Shown in pieces: positions 1-8,475 of a stretch of 54,828 nucleotides of DNA; position 1 is the first letter of the stretch, and each line of letters opens with the position of its first letter. A model generated the notes under the pieces. That model was not told the DNA's origin. It ran no database searches and saw only the letters and a program-made list of their open reading frames with translations. A program made the position numbers and the translations under genes. The stretch comes from an uncultured Rhodospirillales bacterium (GTDB lineage Bacteria > Pseudomonadota > Alphaproteobacteria > Reyranellales > Reyranellaceae), in NCBI GenBank assembly GCA_945957125.1, contig CAMFJT010000008.1, positions 1-54,828 of the forward strand, written 5' to 3'.

Positions 1-43
1 TTCTGAGAGGTTGTGAGTCTTTCGGCCTTTCACTGCACACCCG

Positions 44-189
44 CCTCACCCTGAGGAACGGAGCGAAGCGGAGTGTCTCGAAGGGTGGCAACAGGCTCGC
101 TGTCGCGACATTTCATGATCGCTGCAGTTCCGTCCTTCGCGTTGCCATCCTTCGAGACGCTCCGCTTCGCTCCGCTCCTCAGGATGAGG
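44..189. repeat. Inverted repeat, B-like intergenic element
   Basis: A left arm at 44-92 and a right arm at 141-189 are near-complementary, with the core CTTCGAGACGCTCCGCTTCG-like on one side and its complement on the other; about 48 bases separate them. The arms read GAGCGAAGCGGAG and similar purine-rich words also seen in the other B-type elements of this window. No coding region was found in 1-307; this element and the one at 209-289 fill it. The role is unknown. It could act as a transcript-end hairpin or be a non-autonomous repeat. Confidence 0.8.
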
Positions 190-208
190 TAAAGAGTTCA
201 CAAAACTC

Positions 209-289
209 TGAGTGTAGCGAAGGATCTCACCGAGCGATCAGCACGGACCGAGGGGCTGGTGTAAGGTCTTTCGCTCCGCTCAGGACGAC
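209..289. repeat. Diverged B-like inverted repeat
   Basis: GTAGCGAAGGATCTCACC on the left pairs imperfectly with GGTGTAAGGTCTTTCGCT and CTCAGGACGAC on the right, just before the ribosome binding site of the first gene. The right end CAGGACGAC resembles the terminal GGGACGACG of the better B elements. Pairing is partial, so membership in the family is an inference. Confidence 0.5.
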
Positions 290-307
290 CGGGAAGAAGG
301 TCGGCAG

Positions 308-1249
308 GTGAGCGCCGGGACGCTCCCGATCGTCGACTTCGCCGGCGCCAGTGACGAGGCGTTGGCGCGACAGCTCGACCGGGCGTTCGCCGACATCGGC
401 TTCTGCTATTTCACGGGCATCGGCGTCGACCAGGCGCTGGTCGACGGCGTGTTCGAGGCGTCGCGGCGTTTCCATGCCCTGCCGCGTGCCGCCAAGGACG
501 CGATCGCGATGAACCGCTTCCATCGCGGCTACATGGCGCCCAAGTCCTCGATCATCCAGACCTCGTCGGTGGCCAAGGTCACCAGGCCGAACGACTCGGA
601 ATCGTTCATGCTGATGCACGAGGTGGCGCCCGACGATCCGCGCTACGGCCGGCCACTCGACGGGCCGAACCTGTGGCCCGACCTGCCGGGCTTCCGCGCG
701 CCGGTGGAAGCCTACGAACAGGCCATGCGCGCCTTCTGCCGGCGGCTGCTGGGGCCGATGGCGCTGGCGCTCGGCCTGCCGCGCGACTGGTTCGCGCCGC
801 ATTTCGGGCAGCCGACCACCTTCCTGCGCCTGCTCCACTATCCGCCGCAGGCGACGGACGCGCCCGACGATGCGTTCGGTTCCGCGCCGCACACCGATTA
901 CGGCTTCATCACCATCCTCGCGCAGGACCGGCAGGGCGGCCTCGAGGTCCGGCGCAAGGACGGCACCTGGCTGGCTGCGCCGCCGCTCGATGGCACGTGG
1001 GTGGTCAACGTGGCCGACATGCTGTCGCGCTGGACCAACGGCCGCTGGCAGTCGACGCCGCATCGCGTGAAGAACCTGTCGGGCGGCGATCGCTATTCGT
1101 GCCCGTATTTCTTCGACATGGCGATGGACAGCCTCGTCGAGGGCGTGCCGACCTGCGGGCCGGCGGCGCATCCGCCGGTGCGCTACGGCGATTACCTGAT
1201 GGAACGGCTCGACAAGAACTACGCTTACCGCCAGCAGCCCGTCGCATGA
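308..1249 (+). CDS. Isopenicillin N synthase-like 2-oxoglutarate/Fe(II) oxygenase
   Basis: 313 residues, the usual length for non-heme Fe(II)/2-oxoglutarate oxygenases of the IPNS/gibberellin-oxidase type, expected to be cytosolic. The iron triad is visible: H195 and D197 in PHTDYGF and the distal H252 in STPHRVKN; R262 in DRYSCPYFF is the expected 2-oxoglutarate carboxylate anchor (RxS). The N-terminal DIOX_N part (LPIVDFAG) is complete. The GTG start is chosen because GAAGAAGG lies 7 bases upstream and the family motif begins at once. The stop overlaps the ATG of the next ABC ATPase (ATGA), so both are probably co-transcribed. The substrate is unknown; the context suggests oxidation of an imported small molecule. 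Confidence 0.9.
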   Translation: MSAGTLPIVDFAGASDEALARQLDRAFADIGFCYFTGIGVDQALVDGVFEASRRFHALPRAAKDAIAMNRFHRGYMAPKSSIIQTSSVAKVTRPNDSESFMLMHEVAPDDPRYGRPLDGPNLWPDLPGFRAPVEAYEQAMRAFCRRLLGPMALALGLPRDWFAPHFGQPTTFLRLLHYPPQATDAPDDAFGSAPHTDYGFITILAQDRQGGLEVRRKDGTWLAAPPLDGTWVVNVADMLSRWTNGRWQSTPHRVKNLSGGDRYSCPYFFDMAMDSLVEGVPTCGPAAHPPVRYGDYLMERLDKNYAYRQQPVA

Positions 1250-1953
1250 GCGCGCTGGAAGTCACCAACCTGGCCTTCGCCTATGACGGCGCGCTGGCGG
1301 TGCGCGACGTGTCGATCGCCGTGCAGCCGGGCGAAATCGTGGCGCTGCTCGGCGCCAACGGGGCGGGCAAGACGACCACGGTGCGCATGATCGCGGGCGT
1401 GCTCAGCCCGCAGAAGGGCGCGATCCGCTTCGGCGGCGAGACGCTGACCGGAACGCCCAGCCATCACGTCGTGCGGCGCGGCATCACGCTGGTGCCGGAA
1501 GGCCGGCTGGTCTTCCCGCAGATGACGGTGATGGAGAACCTGCAGCTCGGCGCGCACATCAAGCCGCGCGGCGCGGTCGCGGCCCTGGTCGAGCAGGCCT
1601 TCGCCCTGTTCCCGCGCCTGGCCGAGCGGCGCAACCAGCTTGCGGGCTCGATGAGCGGCGGCGAACAGCAGATGCTGGCGATCGCGCGCGGCCTGATGGC
1701 CGAGCCCCGGCTGATCATCCTCGACGAACCCTCGCTCGGCCTGATGCCGATCGTGACGCAGGAGGTCTTCCGGCTGATCGAGGCGGTCAACGAGCGCGGC
1801 ATCAGCGTGCTTCTGGTCGAGCAGAACCTGCACCAGTCCCTGCGCATCGCCCATCGCGGCTACGTCCTGGAGAAGGGCGCCGTCGTGCTGGCCGGCACCG
1901 GCCAGGAGCTTTTGGCCAACGACTACGTTCGCCGCGCCTTCCTCGGGCACTGA
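1246..1953 (+). CDS. livF: Branched-chain amino acid-type ABC transporter ATPase LivF
   Basis: 235 residues, the normal size for LivF. Walker A is GANGAGKTT at residues 36-44, the ABC signature reads SGGEQQMLAIARGL, Walker B is LIILDEPSLGL, and the VLLVEQN switch region follows. The ATG overlaps the oxygenase stop. LivF normally works as a heterodimer with LivG beneath LivH/LivM to import branched-chain amino acids, amides or aromatic acids. Here the other four components lie downstream on the opposite strand (2277-6139), so the transporter is encoded by two convergent transcripts. Substrate specificity cannot be read from the ATPase. Confidence 0.93.
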   Translation: MSALEVTNLAFAYDGALAVRDVSIAVQPGEIVALLGANGAGKTTTVRMIAGVLSPQKGAIRFGGETLTGTPSHHVVRRGITLVPEGRLVFPQMTVMENLQLGAHIKPRGAVAALVEQAFALFPRLAERRNQLAGSMSGGEQQMLAIARGLMAEPRLIILDEPSLGLMPIVTQEVFRLIEAVNERGISVLLVEQNLHQSLRIAHRGYVLEKGAVVLAGTGQELLANDYVRRAFLGH

Positions 1954-1954
1954 G

Positions 1955-2026
1955 CGCTGGGACCGCGCCACTCCGTGGCGCTCATGATCATGAGGATGAG
2001 CGCCACGGAGTGGCGCGGTCCCAGCG
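1955..2026. repeat. Family A long hairpin (31-bp perfect arms)
   Basis: Arms 1955-1985 and 1996-2026 are perfectly complementary over 31 bases and enclose a 10-base spacer. Each arm is itself palindromic around GCGCCACTCCGTGGCGC, so the element can fold as one long or two short hairpins. It sits 1 base after the livF stop, between convergent livF and livG, and could end transcription, though there is no U-run. A second copy lies at 4833-4899. Confidence 0.95.
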
Positions 2027-2045
2027 GAAGAGATCGGATGAGTTC

Positions 2046-2272
2046 CGCTGGGGGCGCGCCACCGGAATGGCGCGCCCATAGGCGTCAACTTTGATGGAAA
2101 AGCTCGTCGTCCCGACCGGAGCCGAGCGGAGCGAGGCGTAGCGGAGGGACCTCTTCAGGCAACGCCGGCCGAGAAGAACAGGTCCCTCGACTACGCTTCG
2201 CTTCGCTCGGGACGACGGAAAAATGGGGAACGACACTAAAAGTTAGCGCCTATGAGTGGCGCCCCCCGGCGG
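2046..2272. repeat. Degenerate family A arms flanking a family B element
   Basis: The left part (2046-2092) begins CGCTGGGGGCGCGCC and ends near GGCGTCAACTTT. The right part (2238-2272) reads AAAGTTAGCGCCTATGAGTGG and ends GGCGCCCCCCGGCGG, an imperfect complement. Between them is the B element 2105-2217. The 1954-2276 gap therefore holds an A element followed by a nested A(B)A structure and no gene. Confidence 0.7.
2105..2217. repeat. Family B inverted repeat (113 bp)
   Basis: Terminal inverted repeats CGTCGTCCCGA (2105-2115) and TCGGGACGACG (2207-2217) are exact complements. Inside, GAGCGGAGCGAGGCGTAGCG and GGAGGGACCT pair with AGGTCCCTCGACTACGCTTC. It lies inside a degenerate family A element. 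Confidence 0.9.
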
Positions 2273-2276
2273 AAGA

Positions 2277-2999
2277 TCATGCCGCGTCGGGCGTTCCCAG
2301 ATAGGCGGCGATGACCTTGGGGTCGGTGGCGACCGTTTTCGGCGGGCCGTCGGCGATCAGGCGGCCGGCGTCGAGCACCAGGACGCGATCGGAGACCTCC
2401 ATCACCGAGGGCATGTCGTGCTCGACCAAGACCACCGTCACGCCGTTGGTCCGGACCTGGCGCAGCACGTCGATCATCGCCGCGGTCTCGGTCGGGTTGA
2501 GGCCGGCGCAGGGCTCGTCGGCCAGCAGCAGGTCGGCGCGCGTGGCGATGGCGCGGGCGACCTCGAGATGGCGGAGCTGGCCCACCGTGAGGCTGCTCGC
2601 CGGCTGTTCGGCCAGCGCGGCGAGCGACGCCAGCTCCAGCGCGCGGCGGGTCGTGGCCTCGACATCGCGCGGGCCGGCCTTGCCGAACAGCGCGCCGACG
2701 CGGACATTCTCGAACACGGTGAGGTCGCGGAACGGCCGCGCGATCTGGAAGGCGCGGGCGATGCCGAGCGCGGCGATGCGGTTGGTCGCCATGCCGGTGA
2801 TGCGCAGCGCGCGGTACCGGATCTCGCCGGCGGTCAGCGGCAGGTAGCCGGTGATCAGGTTGAACATCGTCGACTTGCCCGCGCCGTTGGGCCCGATGAT
2901 GCTGGTGATCGTGCCGGCCTCGATCGCGAACGACACGTCGCTGATGGCGGCCAGCCCGCGGAAGTTCTTCGACAGGCGCTCGACCTCGAGCAGGCTCAT
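2277..2999 (-). CDS. livG: Branched-chain amino acid-type ABC transporter ATPase LivG
   Basis: 240 residues. Walker A is GPNGAGKST, the signature region reads LTVGQLRHLEVARA (a variant of LSxGQ), Walker B is LLLADEPCAGLNP, and the switch histidine is in VEHDM. GATP-binding order and length match LivG. The ATG overlaps the livM stop (ATGA), which gives tight translational coupling in the order binding protein-livH-livM-livG. It partners with LivF encoded at 1246-1953 on the other strand. Its 3' end runs into the nested repeat region. Confidence 0.93.
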   Translation of the reverse strand: MSLLEVERLSKNFRGLAAISDVSFAIEAGTITSIIGPNGAGKSTMFNLITGYLPLTAGEIRYRALRITGMATNRIAALGIARAFQIARPFRDLTVFENVRVGALFGKAGPRDVEATTRRALELASLAALAEQPASSLTVGQLRHLEVARAIATRADLLLADEPCAGLNPTETAAMIDVLRQVRTNGVTVVLVEHDMPSVMEVSDRVLVLDAGRLIADGPPKTVATDPKVIAAYLGTPDAA

Positions 3000-3943
3000 G
3001 TCGCGGCCCGCTTGCGCTTCAGCAGGCCCGCCACGCCGCCCGGCGCGGCGAGCACCAGGATCACCAGCAGCAGGCCGGTCGCGAACAGGTGGAAGTCGAG
3101 CAGGCGGCCGAGGATGACCTGCGTGATGAACACCAGCAGGAAGGCGCCGATCACCGGCCCGAACAATGTCCCCATGCCGCCCAGCAGCGAATAGACGATC
3201 AGGCTGAGGTTGGTGTCGTCGCGATAGACCGATTCGGTCGTGATGTAGCCCAGCGAATGGGCATAGATCACGCCCATGATGCCGGTCAGCACCGCGCTGA
3301 CCACGAAGGCCGTGCGCTTGTAGCGTTCGGTCGGCACGCCCAGCATGCGCGCGGTGTCCTCGTCCTCGCGGATGCTGAGCAGGCCCGCGCCGAATCGGCT
3401 GCGGCGGATCTGCCAGGACACCAGCAGGATGAGGAGCGCGGCGGCGAGGTAGACCTCGTAGAAGAAGTTGGCCGGATCCCAGCTCGCCGGCGCGATCGGC
3501 GGGAAATTGAGGCCCATCGAGCCCTGGAAGAAGTCGATGTTGTTGGTGACCTCGGCGCAGACGTGGCTGACGCCCAGCATGGCGATGGCGAAGAAGGTGC
3601 CGCGCAGGCGCAGGATCGGATAGGCGATCAGTGCCGACAGGATGGCGCAGGAGGCGGCGCCGGCAAGCAGGCCGACAGGCAGCAGCAGGGCGGTCGGCAG
3701 GGTGGAGAACCGGGCCTCGACCAGCCCCGCGGTGAAGGCGCCGACGCCGATGAAGGCGGCGTGGCCGAAGCTGGCATAGCCCGCGAAGCCGCCGAGGATT
3801 GCCCAGGCCAGGCCAAGGCCGGCCGAATAGAGCATCAACTGTCCGACCCGTACGTAGAACGGCGGCAGGAACAGCGGTCCGGCGGCCAGCACGACGACGG
3901 CAGCGGCGACCAGCAGGAAGACCGGGACGGGATTGCGCGTCAT
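2996..3943 (-). CDS. livM: Branched-chain amino acid-type ABC transporter permease LivM
   Basis: 315 residues, strongly hydrophobic, with the LivM-type segment GGFAGYASFGHAAFIGVGAF near the N-terminus and the conserved EDEDTARMLGVPT cytoplasmic loop (the EAA-like coupling region, IREDEDTARMLG). The C-terminal GGMGTLFGPVIGAFLL is also typical. The start at 3943 is chosen because it gives MTRNPVPVFLL directly before the first membrane segment and overlaps the livH stop by 4 bases; a longer open frame to 4276 reads through livH in the wrong frame. It forms the inner-membrane channel with LivH. Confidence 0.92.
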   Translation of the reverse strand: MTRNPVPVFLLVAAAVVVLAAGPLFLPPFYVRVGQLMLYSAGLGLAWAILGGFAGYASFGHAAFIGVGAFTAGLVEARFSTLPTALLLPVGLLAGAASCAILSALIAYPILRLRGTFFAIAMLGVSHVCAEVTNNIDFFQGSMGLNFPPIAPASWDPANFFYEVYLAAALLILLVSWQIRRSRFGAGLLSIREDEDTARMLGVPTERYKRTAFVVSAVLTGIMGVIYAHSLGYITTESVYRDDTNLSLIVYSLLGGMGTLFGPVIGAFLLVFITQVILGRLLDFHLFATGLLLVILVLAAPGGVAGLLKRKRAAT

Positions 3944-4815
3944 CGGGAGGGCGCGAAAGCGTTGCCGAGCAGGCCGTTGGGCCGGACCAGCAGCAGCAGC
4001 ACGAGCAGGAGGAACATCGTCACGTTGGGGAAGGCGGGGCCGATATATTGCGCGGTCAGGGTGCTCACCAGCCCGAGCAGCAGCCCGCCGATCAGCGCGC
4101 CGGCCGGGCTGCCGACGCCGCCCAGCACGACCACGACGAAGGCGTTCAGCGTCCACCCGCCCTCGTCGTTGGGCGAGAAGGGCAGGATGATGCCGATCAC
4201 GATGCCGGCTGCGCCCGCGAATGCGGCCGACACCGCGAAGGTGAGCGCATAGACGTGCCGCACGTTCACGCCGCACAGGCGCGCCGCCATCGTTTGCTGC
4301 GCGGTGGCGCGGATGACGCGGCCGAGCGGCGAGAAGCGCAGCAGCGCGGCGAGGCAGGACAGCAGCACCAGGCTGGCGGCGAGCGCGCTCAGCCGCACCG
4401 CGTCGAGGTTCACCGGGCCGAGCTTCAGCGAGGTGAAGGCGTAGGTCGGCGTGATGCTCTTCATGTCGGGCGAGAACACCCAGATCATGGCGTTCTGCAG
4501 CATCAGCGCGACGCCGAAGGTCAGCAGCATCGAATTGACCGACGCCCGGTCGACGGCATGCTGGATCAGGAAGCGCTGGTAGGCGTACCCGACGCAGAAC
4601 AGCACGGCCATCACCGGCGGGATGCAGAGCAGCGGATCGATGTGCAGCATCTCGGAGAAGATCAGCGCGAGATAGGCGCCCATCAGCACCAGGATACCGT
4701 GGCTGAGGTTGATGACGTGCAGAACGCCGAAGATCAGCGAGAAGCCGACCGCGGCGAGCGCATAGATGCCGCCCAGCACCAGGCCGTCGGCGAGGGTTTG
4801 CGCGATCAGGTTCAT
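3940..4815 (-). CDS. livH: Branched-chain amino acid-type ABC transporter permease LivH
   Basis: 291 residues with about eight hydrophobic segments. LivH hallmarks are ALAAVGFSLIFGVLHVINL and SHGILVLMGAYLAL near the N-terminus, RATAQQTMAARLCGVNV in the coupling loop, and VVVVLGGVGSPAGALIGGLL near the C-terminus. The stop overlaps the livM start. Upstream, a 97-base gap separates it from the binding protein gene and holds a family A hairpin, which might lower expression of the permeases relative to the binding protein. Confidence 0.93.
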   Translation of the reverse strand: MNLIAQTLADGLVLGGIYALAAVGFSLIFGVLHVINLSHGILVLMGAYLALIFSEMLHIDPLLCIPPVMAVLFCVGYAYQRFLIQHAVDRASVNSMLLTFGVALMLQNAMIWVFSPDMKSITPTYAFTSLKLGPVNLDAVRLSALAASLVLLSCLAALLRFSPLGRVIRATAQQTMAARLCGVNVRHVYALTFAVSAAFAGAAGIVIGIILPFSPNDEGGWTLNAFVVVVLGGVGSPAGALIGGLLLGLVSTLTAQYIGPAFPNVTMFLLLVLLLLVRPNGLLGNAFAPSR

Positions 4816-4832
4816 TGCGGATTCATGATCTT

Positions 4833-4899
4833 CGCTGGGACCGCGCCACTGCGTGGCGCCTCGAGGTCTTGAGCGCCACGCAGTGGCGCGGTCCCAGCG
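4833..4899. repeat. Family A long hairpin (27-bp perfect arms)
   Basis: Arms 4833-4859 and 4873-4899 are exact complements (CGCTGGGACCGCGCCACTGC and onward), with a 13-base spacer. It lies inside the liv operon between the binding protein gene and livH, so any transcript of livHMG starting at the binding protein gene must contain it. A role in differential mRNA stability is plausible but not shown. Confidence 0.95.
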
Positions 4900-4912
4900 A
4901 TGAGAGGCCCCA

Positions 4913-6139
4913 TCAAGCTTTCTTGTCCCAGGTCTGGGCCGGGTAGATGGCGGCCGCCGACTTGGCCTCCAGCGGGAATACCGTCTCGAGCTTGCCCTTC
5001 TGGACCTGGCCGATCATGCCGCCGAGGGTCAGCGGATCGCCGTCTCCATCGGGCGTGAACTTGATGCGGGCATAGAACGTCTCGAAGTCCGCCGCTGCCA
5101 GCGCGTCGCGCACGGCGTCCGGCTTGAGGCTCTTGGCCGCCTGCATGGCCATCACGTAGGTCTCGATGCAGGCAGCGGCGCCGGCGGAATGGTAGGCGAG
5201 CGGGCGCGTGAACTTGCTGCGGTAATATTCGGTGAACTTCTTCGCGTCGCCGAAGAACTTGTCCTTGTAGGGCACGCTTTCGTCCCAGTAGGTCGAGCAC
5301 AGGATCGATTCGGCGTACTTGCCCAGCGCCTCGCGATAGGAGGCGAGCTGCGGACCGAGCCCTTGATAGAGCAGCTTCACGTTGGTGTTGGTCGCCACCA
5401 TCTGGCGCGCGATCAGCAGCGAGTCCTGGTCGTGCACGACGCAGAGAAGCATGTCCGGCGTGTTGGCGCGCACCGTGGCGAGCACGCTGGAGACGTCGGT
5501 CACCTTGGCCGGCAGCTCGAAGGAATCGATCCGCTTGAAGCCGGCCGCGTCGCATGATTGCCGCACGCCCTCCGCGGCGGTCTTGGAGAAGGCGTCGTTG
5601 TTGTACAGGACGGAGTAGGTCGACGGGCCGGGGTTCAGCGTCTTGAACAGCGCCGAGGCGGCCGCGAACTGGCGCGTGGCGCGGGGGAACATGCCGAACG
5701 AATATTTGAAGCCGCGGGTGAAGATGGCGTCGGAACCGCCGCCGGTCTGCACCATCGGCTTCTTGGCGCGCTCGGTGATCGCCACCGTCGGCAGCACGAT
5801 GTTGGAGCCGAACGAGCCGAGGAAGAAGTCGGTGCCCTCGTCGATCTGGCGCTGGATCAGGGTCGTGGCGCGCGCCGGATCGCTCGCGTCGTCGAACAGC
5901 TTGAGCTGGATCTTGTACTTGTCACCGGCGATCTCGACCCCGCCCAGCACGTCGTTGATGTAGGTCGCGGCAGTGATGTAGCCGTTATTGACGTTGAGCC
6001 CGGTCTCCGCCGCCGCGCCGGTGAGCGGCACGGAGCCGCCGATCGTCAGGGTCTTGGTCTGGGCCCGGCTCGAACGGACAGCAGGGGCAGACAGGGCGAT
6101 GGCCCCCAGGCCTGCAGACAAGACGTCGCGACGCTTCAT
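4913..6139 (-). CDS. Periplasmic amino acid/amide-type binding protein of the Liv transporter
   Basis: 408 residues of the Peripla_BP_6 (LivK-like) type: LTIGGSVPLTGAAAETG at the mature N-terminus is the classic strand-loop opening, and DDASDPARATTLIQRQIDEG is the usual second helix region. The first 26 residues (MKRRDVLSAGLGAIALSAP then AxA-like RAQ) look like a Tat-type signal with a twin arginine. It is the first gene of the - strand liv unit and would hand the ligand to LivHM. Many proteins of this class in alphaproteobacteria bind aromatic acids or amides rather than branched amino acids, so the ligand is open. Confidence 0.92.
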   Translation of the reverse strand: MKRRDVLSAGLGAIALSAPAVRSSRAQTKTLTIGGSVPLTGAAAETGLNVNNGYITAATYINDVLGGVEIAGDKYKIQLKLFDDASDPARATTLIQRQIDEGTDFFLGSFGSNIVLPTVAITERAKKPMVQTGGGSDAIFTRGFKYSFGMFPRATRQFAAASALFKTLNPGPSTYSVLYNNDAFSKTAAEGVRQSCDAAGFKRIDSFELPAKVTDVSSVLATVRANTPDMLLCVVHDQDSLLIARQMVATNTNVKLLYQGLGPQLASYREALGKYAESILCSTYWDESVPYKDKFFGDAKKFTEYYRSKFTRPLAYHSAGAAACIETYVMAMQAAKSLKPDAVRDALAAADFETFYARIKFTPDGDGDPLTLGGMIGQVQKGKLETVFPLEAKSAAAIYPAQTWDKKA

Positions 6140-6247
6140 AAGTCCCCCTTGACCCTTTCGACTGGCGGCCAGCCTCGATCAGGCGATGGTCCCAAATGAG
6201 TCGGTCCGGTGCAAGATGCATGCCCCTGCGTGGCCGAGGAGGTAAGC

Positions 6248-7510
6248 GTGCTGTCGAATGCCGAGAACGAAACGCTGTGCCGGGTCGGTCCCGGCACGCC
6301 GATGGGCGCCGTGTTCCGCCGCTTCTGGCATCCGGTCTGCCTGTCCGAGCAGATCGCGCGGCCGGACTGCGATCCCGTGCGAGTCGAGATCCTCGGCGAA
6401 CGGCTCGTGGCGTTCCGCGACACGGCAGGCAAGGTCGGCCTGCTGGAGGAGGGCTGTCCGCATCGCGGCGTGTCGCTGGCGCTGGGACGCAACGAGGACA
6501 ACGGCCTGCGCTGCCTTTACCACGGCTGGAAGTTCGCCACGGACGGCACGATCCTCGACATGCCGAACTGTCCCGATTTGCGGCTGGCCCGGAACATCAA
6601 GGCGAAGACCTATCCGATCCGGGAAGGCGGCGGCTTCCTTTGGGCCTATCTCGGGCCGGCCGACAGGATGCCGCCGTTCCCGAAATGGCGCTTCCTCGAG
6701 ATTCCGGTCGACCACATGCGAGTGAACCGGATCGACGCCGACGTGAACTACATGCAGCAGCTCGAAGGCGGGGCGGACACCTCTCATGTCGGCATCCTGC
6801 ATTCGAACTTCGCGCGCCCGGGCTGGATGACCGGTTCGTTCAACGCCAACACCGACCAGGACAACCCGGCGGCGCTGGCGACCGGCGATCTCGCGCCGAC
6901 GCTTGCGGTCGAGGACACGCCGTTCGGCTTCCACTACGCGGCGATCCGCCAGGTCGAGGGCAACGAGGCCGACGGCAAGCGCAACGTGCGCGTCGTACCG
7001 ATCGTCATGCCGTCCACGCGCATCATTCCCTCGCCGGCGGTGCAGTTCATCATCTTCGAGGTGCCGATGAACGACACGCGTACGGCGACCTTCGCGGCGA
7101 GCTACCGGCTCGACGGCGCGCCGGTCGACCAGTGGAAGCTGAACGAGATGAGCGGGCGGCACAATCCGGCCCTGTTCGACGAGGCGACCCATCGCTACAT
7201 CGGTACGTGGGAGAATCGCTTCGGCCAGGATCGCGGCCGGATGAGCGAGGACTGGAGCGGCATCAAGGGCGTGGTCATGGAGGACATGGCGATGGCGATG
7301 TCGCAGGGAGCCATCGCCGACCGCAGCAAGGAGCATCTCGTGCCCGCGGATCAGGCCGTCGTGCGCTGCCGGCGGCAGCTCCTCGAATCGGCACGACGGG
7401 TAGCTGAAGGCGGCGATCCGATCGGCGTCGAGGTCGATGTCTCGACAATCCGCGCGATCGACGCGACGGTACCGGGCAATGTTCGCTGGCAGGATCTGGT
7501 GACGGCATGA
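6248..7510 (+). CDS. Rieske non-heme iron oxygenase, alpha subunit (phthalate dioxygenase-like)
   Basis: 420 residues from a GTG start, chosen because GAGGAGG ends 5 bases before it. The Rieske [2Fe-2S] ligands are C70-P-H72 in EEGCPHRG and C89/H92 in CLYHGWKF. The mononuclear iron histidines are H180 and H185 in GGADTSHVGILHSN, the pattern of the phthalate 4,5-dioxygenase/vanillate demethylase group. Such enzymes hydroxylate or O-demethylate aromatic acids and need a separate reductase, which is not present nearby. The stop overlaps the next gene's ATG. It is divergent from the Liv binding protein gene with about 108 bases between the starts, so shared control is possible. Confidence 0.93.
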   Translation: MLSNAENETLCRVGPGTPMGAVFRRFWHPVCLSEQIARPDCDPVRVEILGERLVAFRDTAGKVGLLEEGCPHRGVSLALGRNEDNGLRCLYHGWKFATDGTILDMPNCPDLRLARNIKAKTYPIREGGGFLWAYLGPADRMPPFPKWRFLEIPVDHMRVNRIDADVNYMQQLEGGADTSHVGILHSNFARPGWMTGSFNANTDQDNPAALATGDLAPTLAVEDTPFGFHYAAIRQVEGNEADGKRNVRVVPIVMPSTRIIPSPAVQFIIFEVPMNDTRTATFAASYRLDGAPVDQWKLNEMSGRHNPALFDEATHRYIGTWENRFGQDRGRMSEDWSGIKGVVMEDMAMAMSQGAIADRSKEHLVPADQAVVRCRRQLLESARRVAEGGDPIGVEVDVSTIRAIDATVPGNVRWQDLVTA

Positions 7511-8472
7511 TCAAGCGGTTCGTCGCGGGCATTCTGCTCGTTCTGGCTTTCGCGCTGCCCGCCGCGGCGGCCTTTCCCGACCGAGCCATCACGATCGTCG
7601 TGCCTTTGCCGCCGGGCGGTCCGGCCGACACGGTCGCGCGCGTGGTGGGGCAGAAACTCTCCGAACGGCTCGGCCAGCCGGTCACGATCGACAACAAGCC
7701 CGGCGCGCTCGGCCTGATCGGTGCGGAGATCGGTGCCCACGCCAAGCCCGACGGCTACACCATCGTGATGGTGAGCTCGGGCCTTGCCATCCAGGTCGCG
7801 ACGCAGCCGAAGACGGTGAAGTTCGATGTCCACAAGGACCTGCAGCCGGTCACCTATGCGGTGAAAGTGCCGATGGTCTTCGCGGCCAATCCCTCCGCGC
7901 CGTTCAAGACCATGAAGGAATTCGTCGACTACGCGAAGGCCAGGCCCGGCGCGGTGTCGGTCGGCGTCAGTCCCGGGCTCGGCGGAACCGCCCATCTCAC
8001 GCTCGAACGCATGAAGCTCGGCGTTGGGTTGGACGTGGTGGCCGTGCCCTACAAGGGCAGTGCGCCAGCGTTGCAGGCCCTGCTGAGCAACGAGGTGCCG
8101 GTCATCATCGACACGCTCGCGGGCATGTCGGGCCTGATCGACGACGGCAAGGTACGGGCGCTCGCGGCGCTCACCGACACGCCGCCGATCAATCATGAGA
8201 AGCTGCCGACCATCGCCGCGGCAGGTTTCGCGGGCTATGCCGCGGATACCTGGAACGGCTTCATGGTCCCCGGGGGAACGCCACGGGAAATCGTGGAGCT
8301 GCTGCACCGGGAGATCGCCGCGATCCTGGCGCTGCCCGACGTGAAGGCGAAGATCCTCTCCGTCGGCCTCGAGCCCGCGACCAACACGCCGGAGCAGTTC
8401 ACGCAGGCCTTCGACAAGGCGATCGCCGGCTGGGCCAAGGTGGCCGCCGACGCCAGGCTCAAGTTCGAGTAG
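7507..8472 (+). CDS. Bug/TctC-family periplasmic binding protein
   Basis: 321 residues. A Sec signal peptide is visible (basic MIKR, hydrophobic core, ALPAAAA). The mature protein opens with FPDRAITIVVPLPPGGPADT, the Bug-family signature for carboxylate binding, followed by IDNKPGALGLIGAEIGA and KPDGYTIVMVSSG. The gene overlaps the Rieske oxygenase stop by 4 bases, so it probably captures that enzyme's aromatic or organic acid substrate. No TctA/TctB membrane genes are present in the window, so the permease must be encoded elsewhere. Confidence 0.93.
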   Translation: MIKRFVAGILLVLAFALPAAAAFPDRAITIVVPLPPGGPADTVARVVGQKLSERLGQPVTIDNKPGALGLIGAEIGAHAKPDGYTIVMVSSGLAIQVATQPKTVKFDVHKDLQPVTYAVKVPMVFAANPSAPFKTMKEFVDYAKARPGAVSVGVSPGLGGTAHLTLERMKLGVGLDVVAVPYKGSAPALQALLSNEVPVIIDTLAGMSGLIDDGKVRALAALTDTPPINHEKLPTIAAAGFAGYAADTWNGFMVPGGTPREIVELLHREIAAILALPDVKAKILSVGLEPATNTPEQFTQAFDKAIAGWAKVAADARLKFE

Positions 8473-8475
8473 GGA

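Noticed and set aside
1..307. Coding potential (- strand frame 227-1171)
   Set aside because: It is antisense to the 2OG oxygenase and starts in a repeat; no motif was found.
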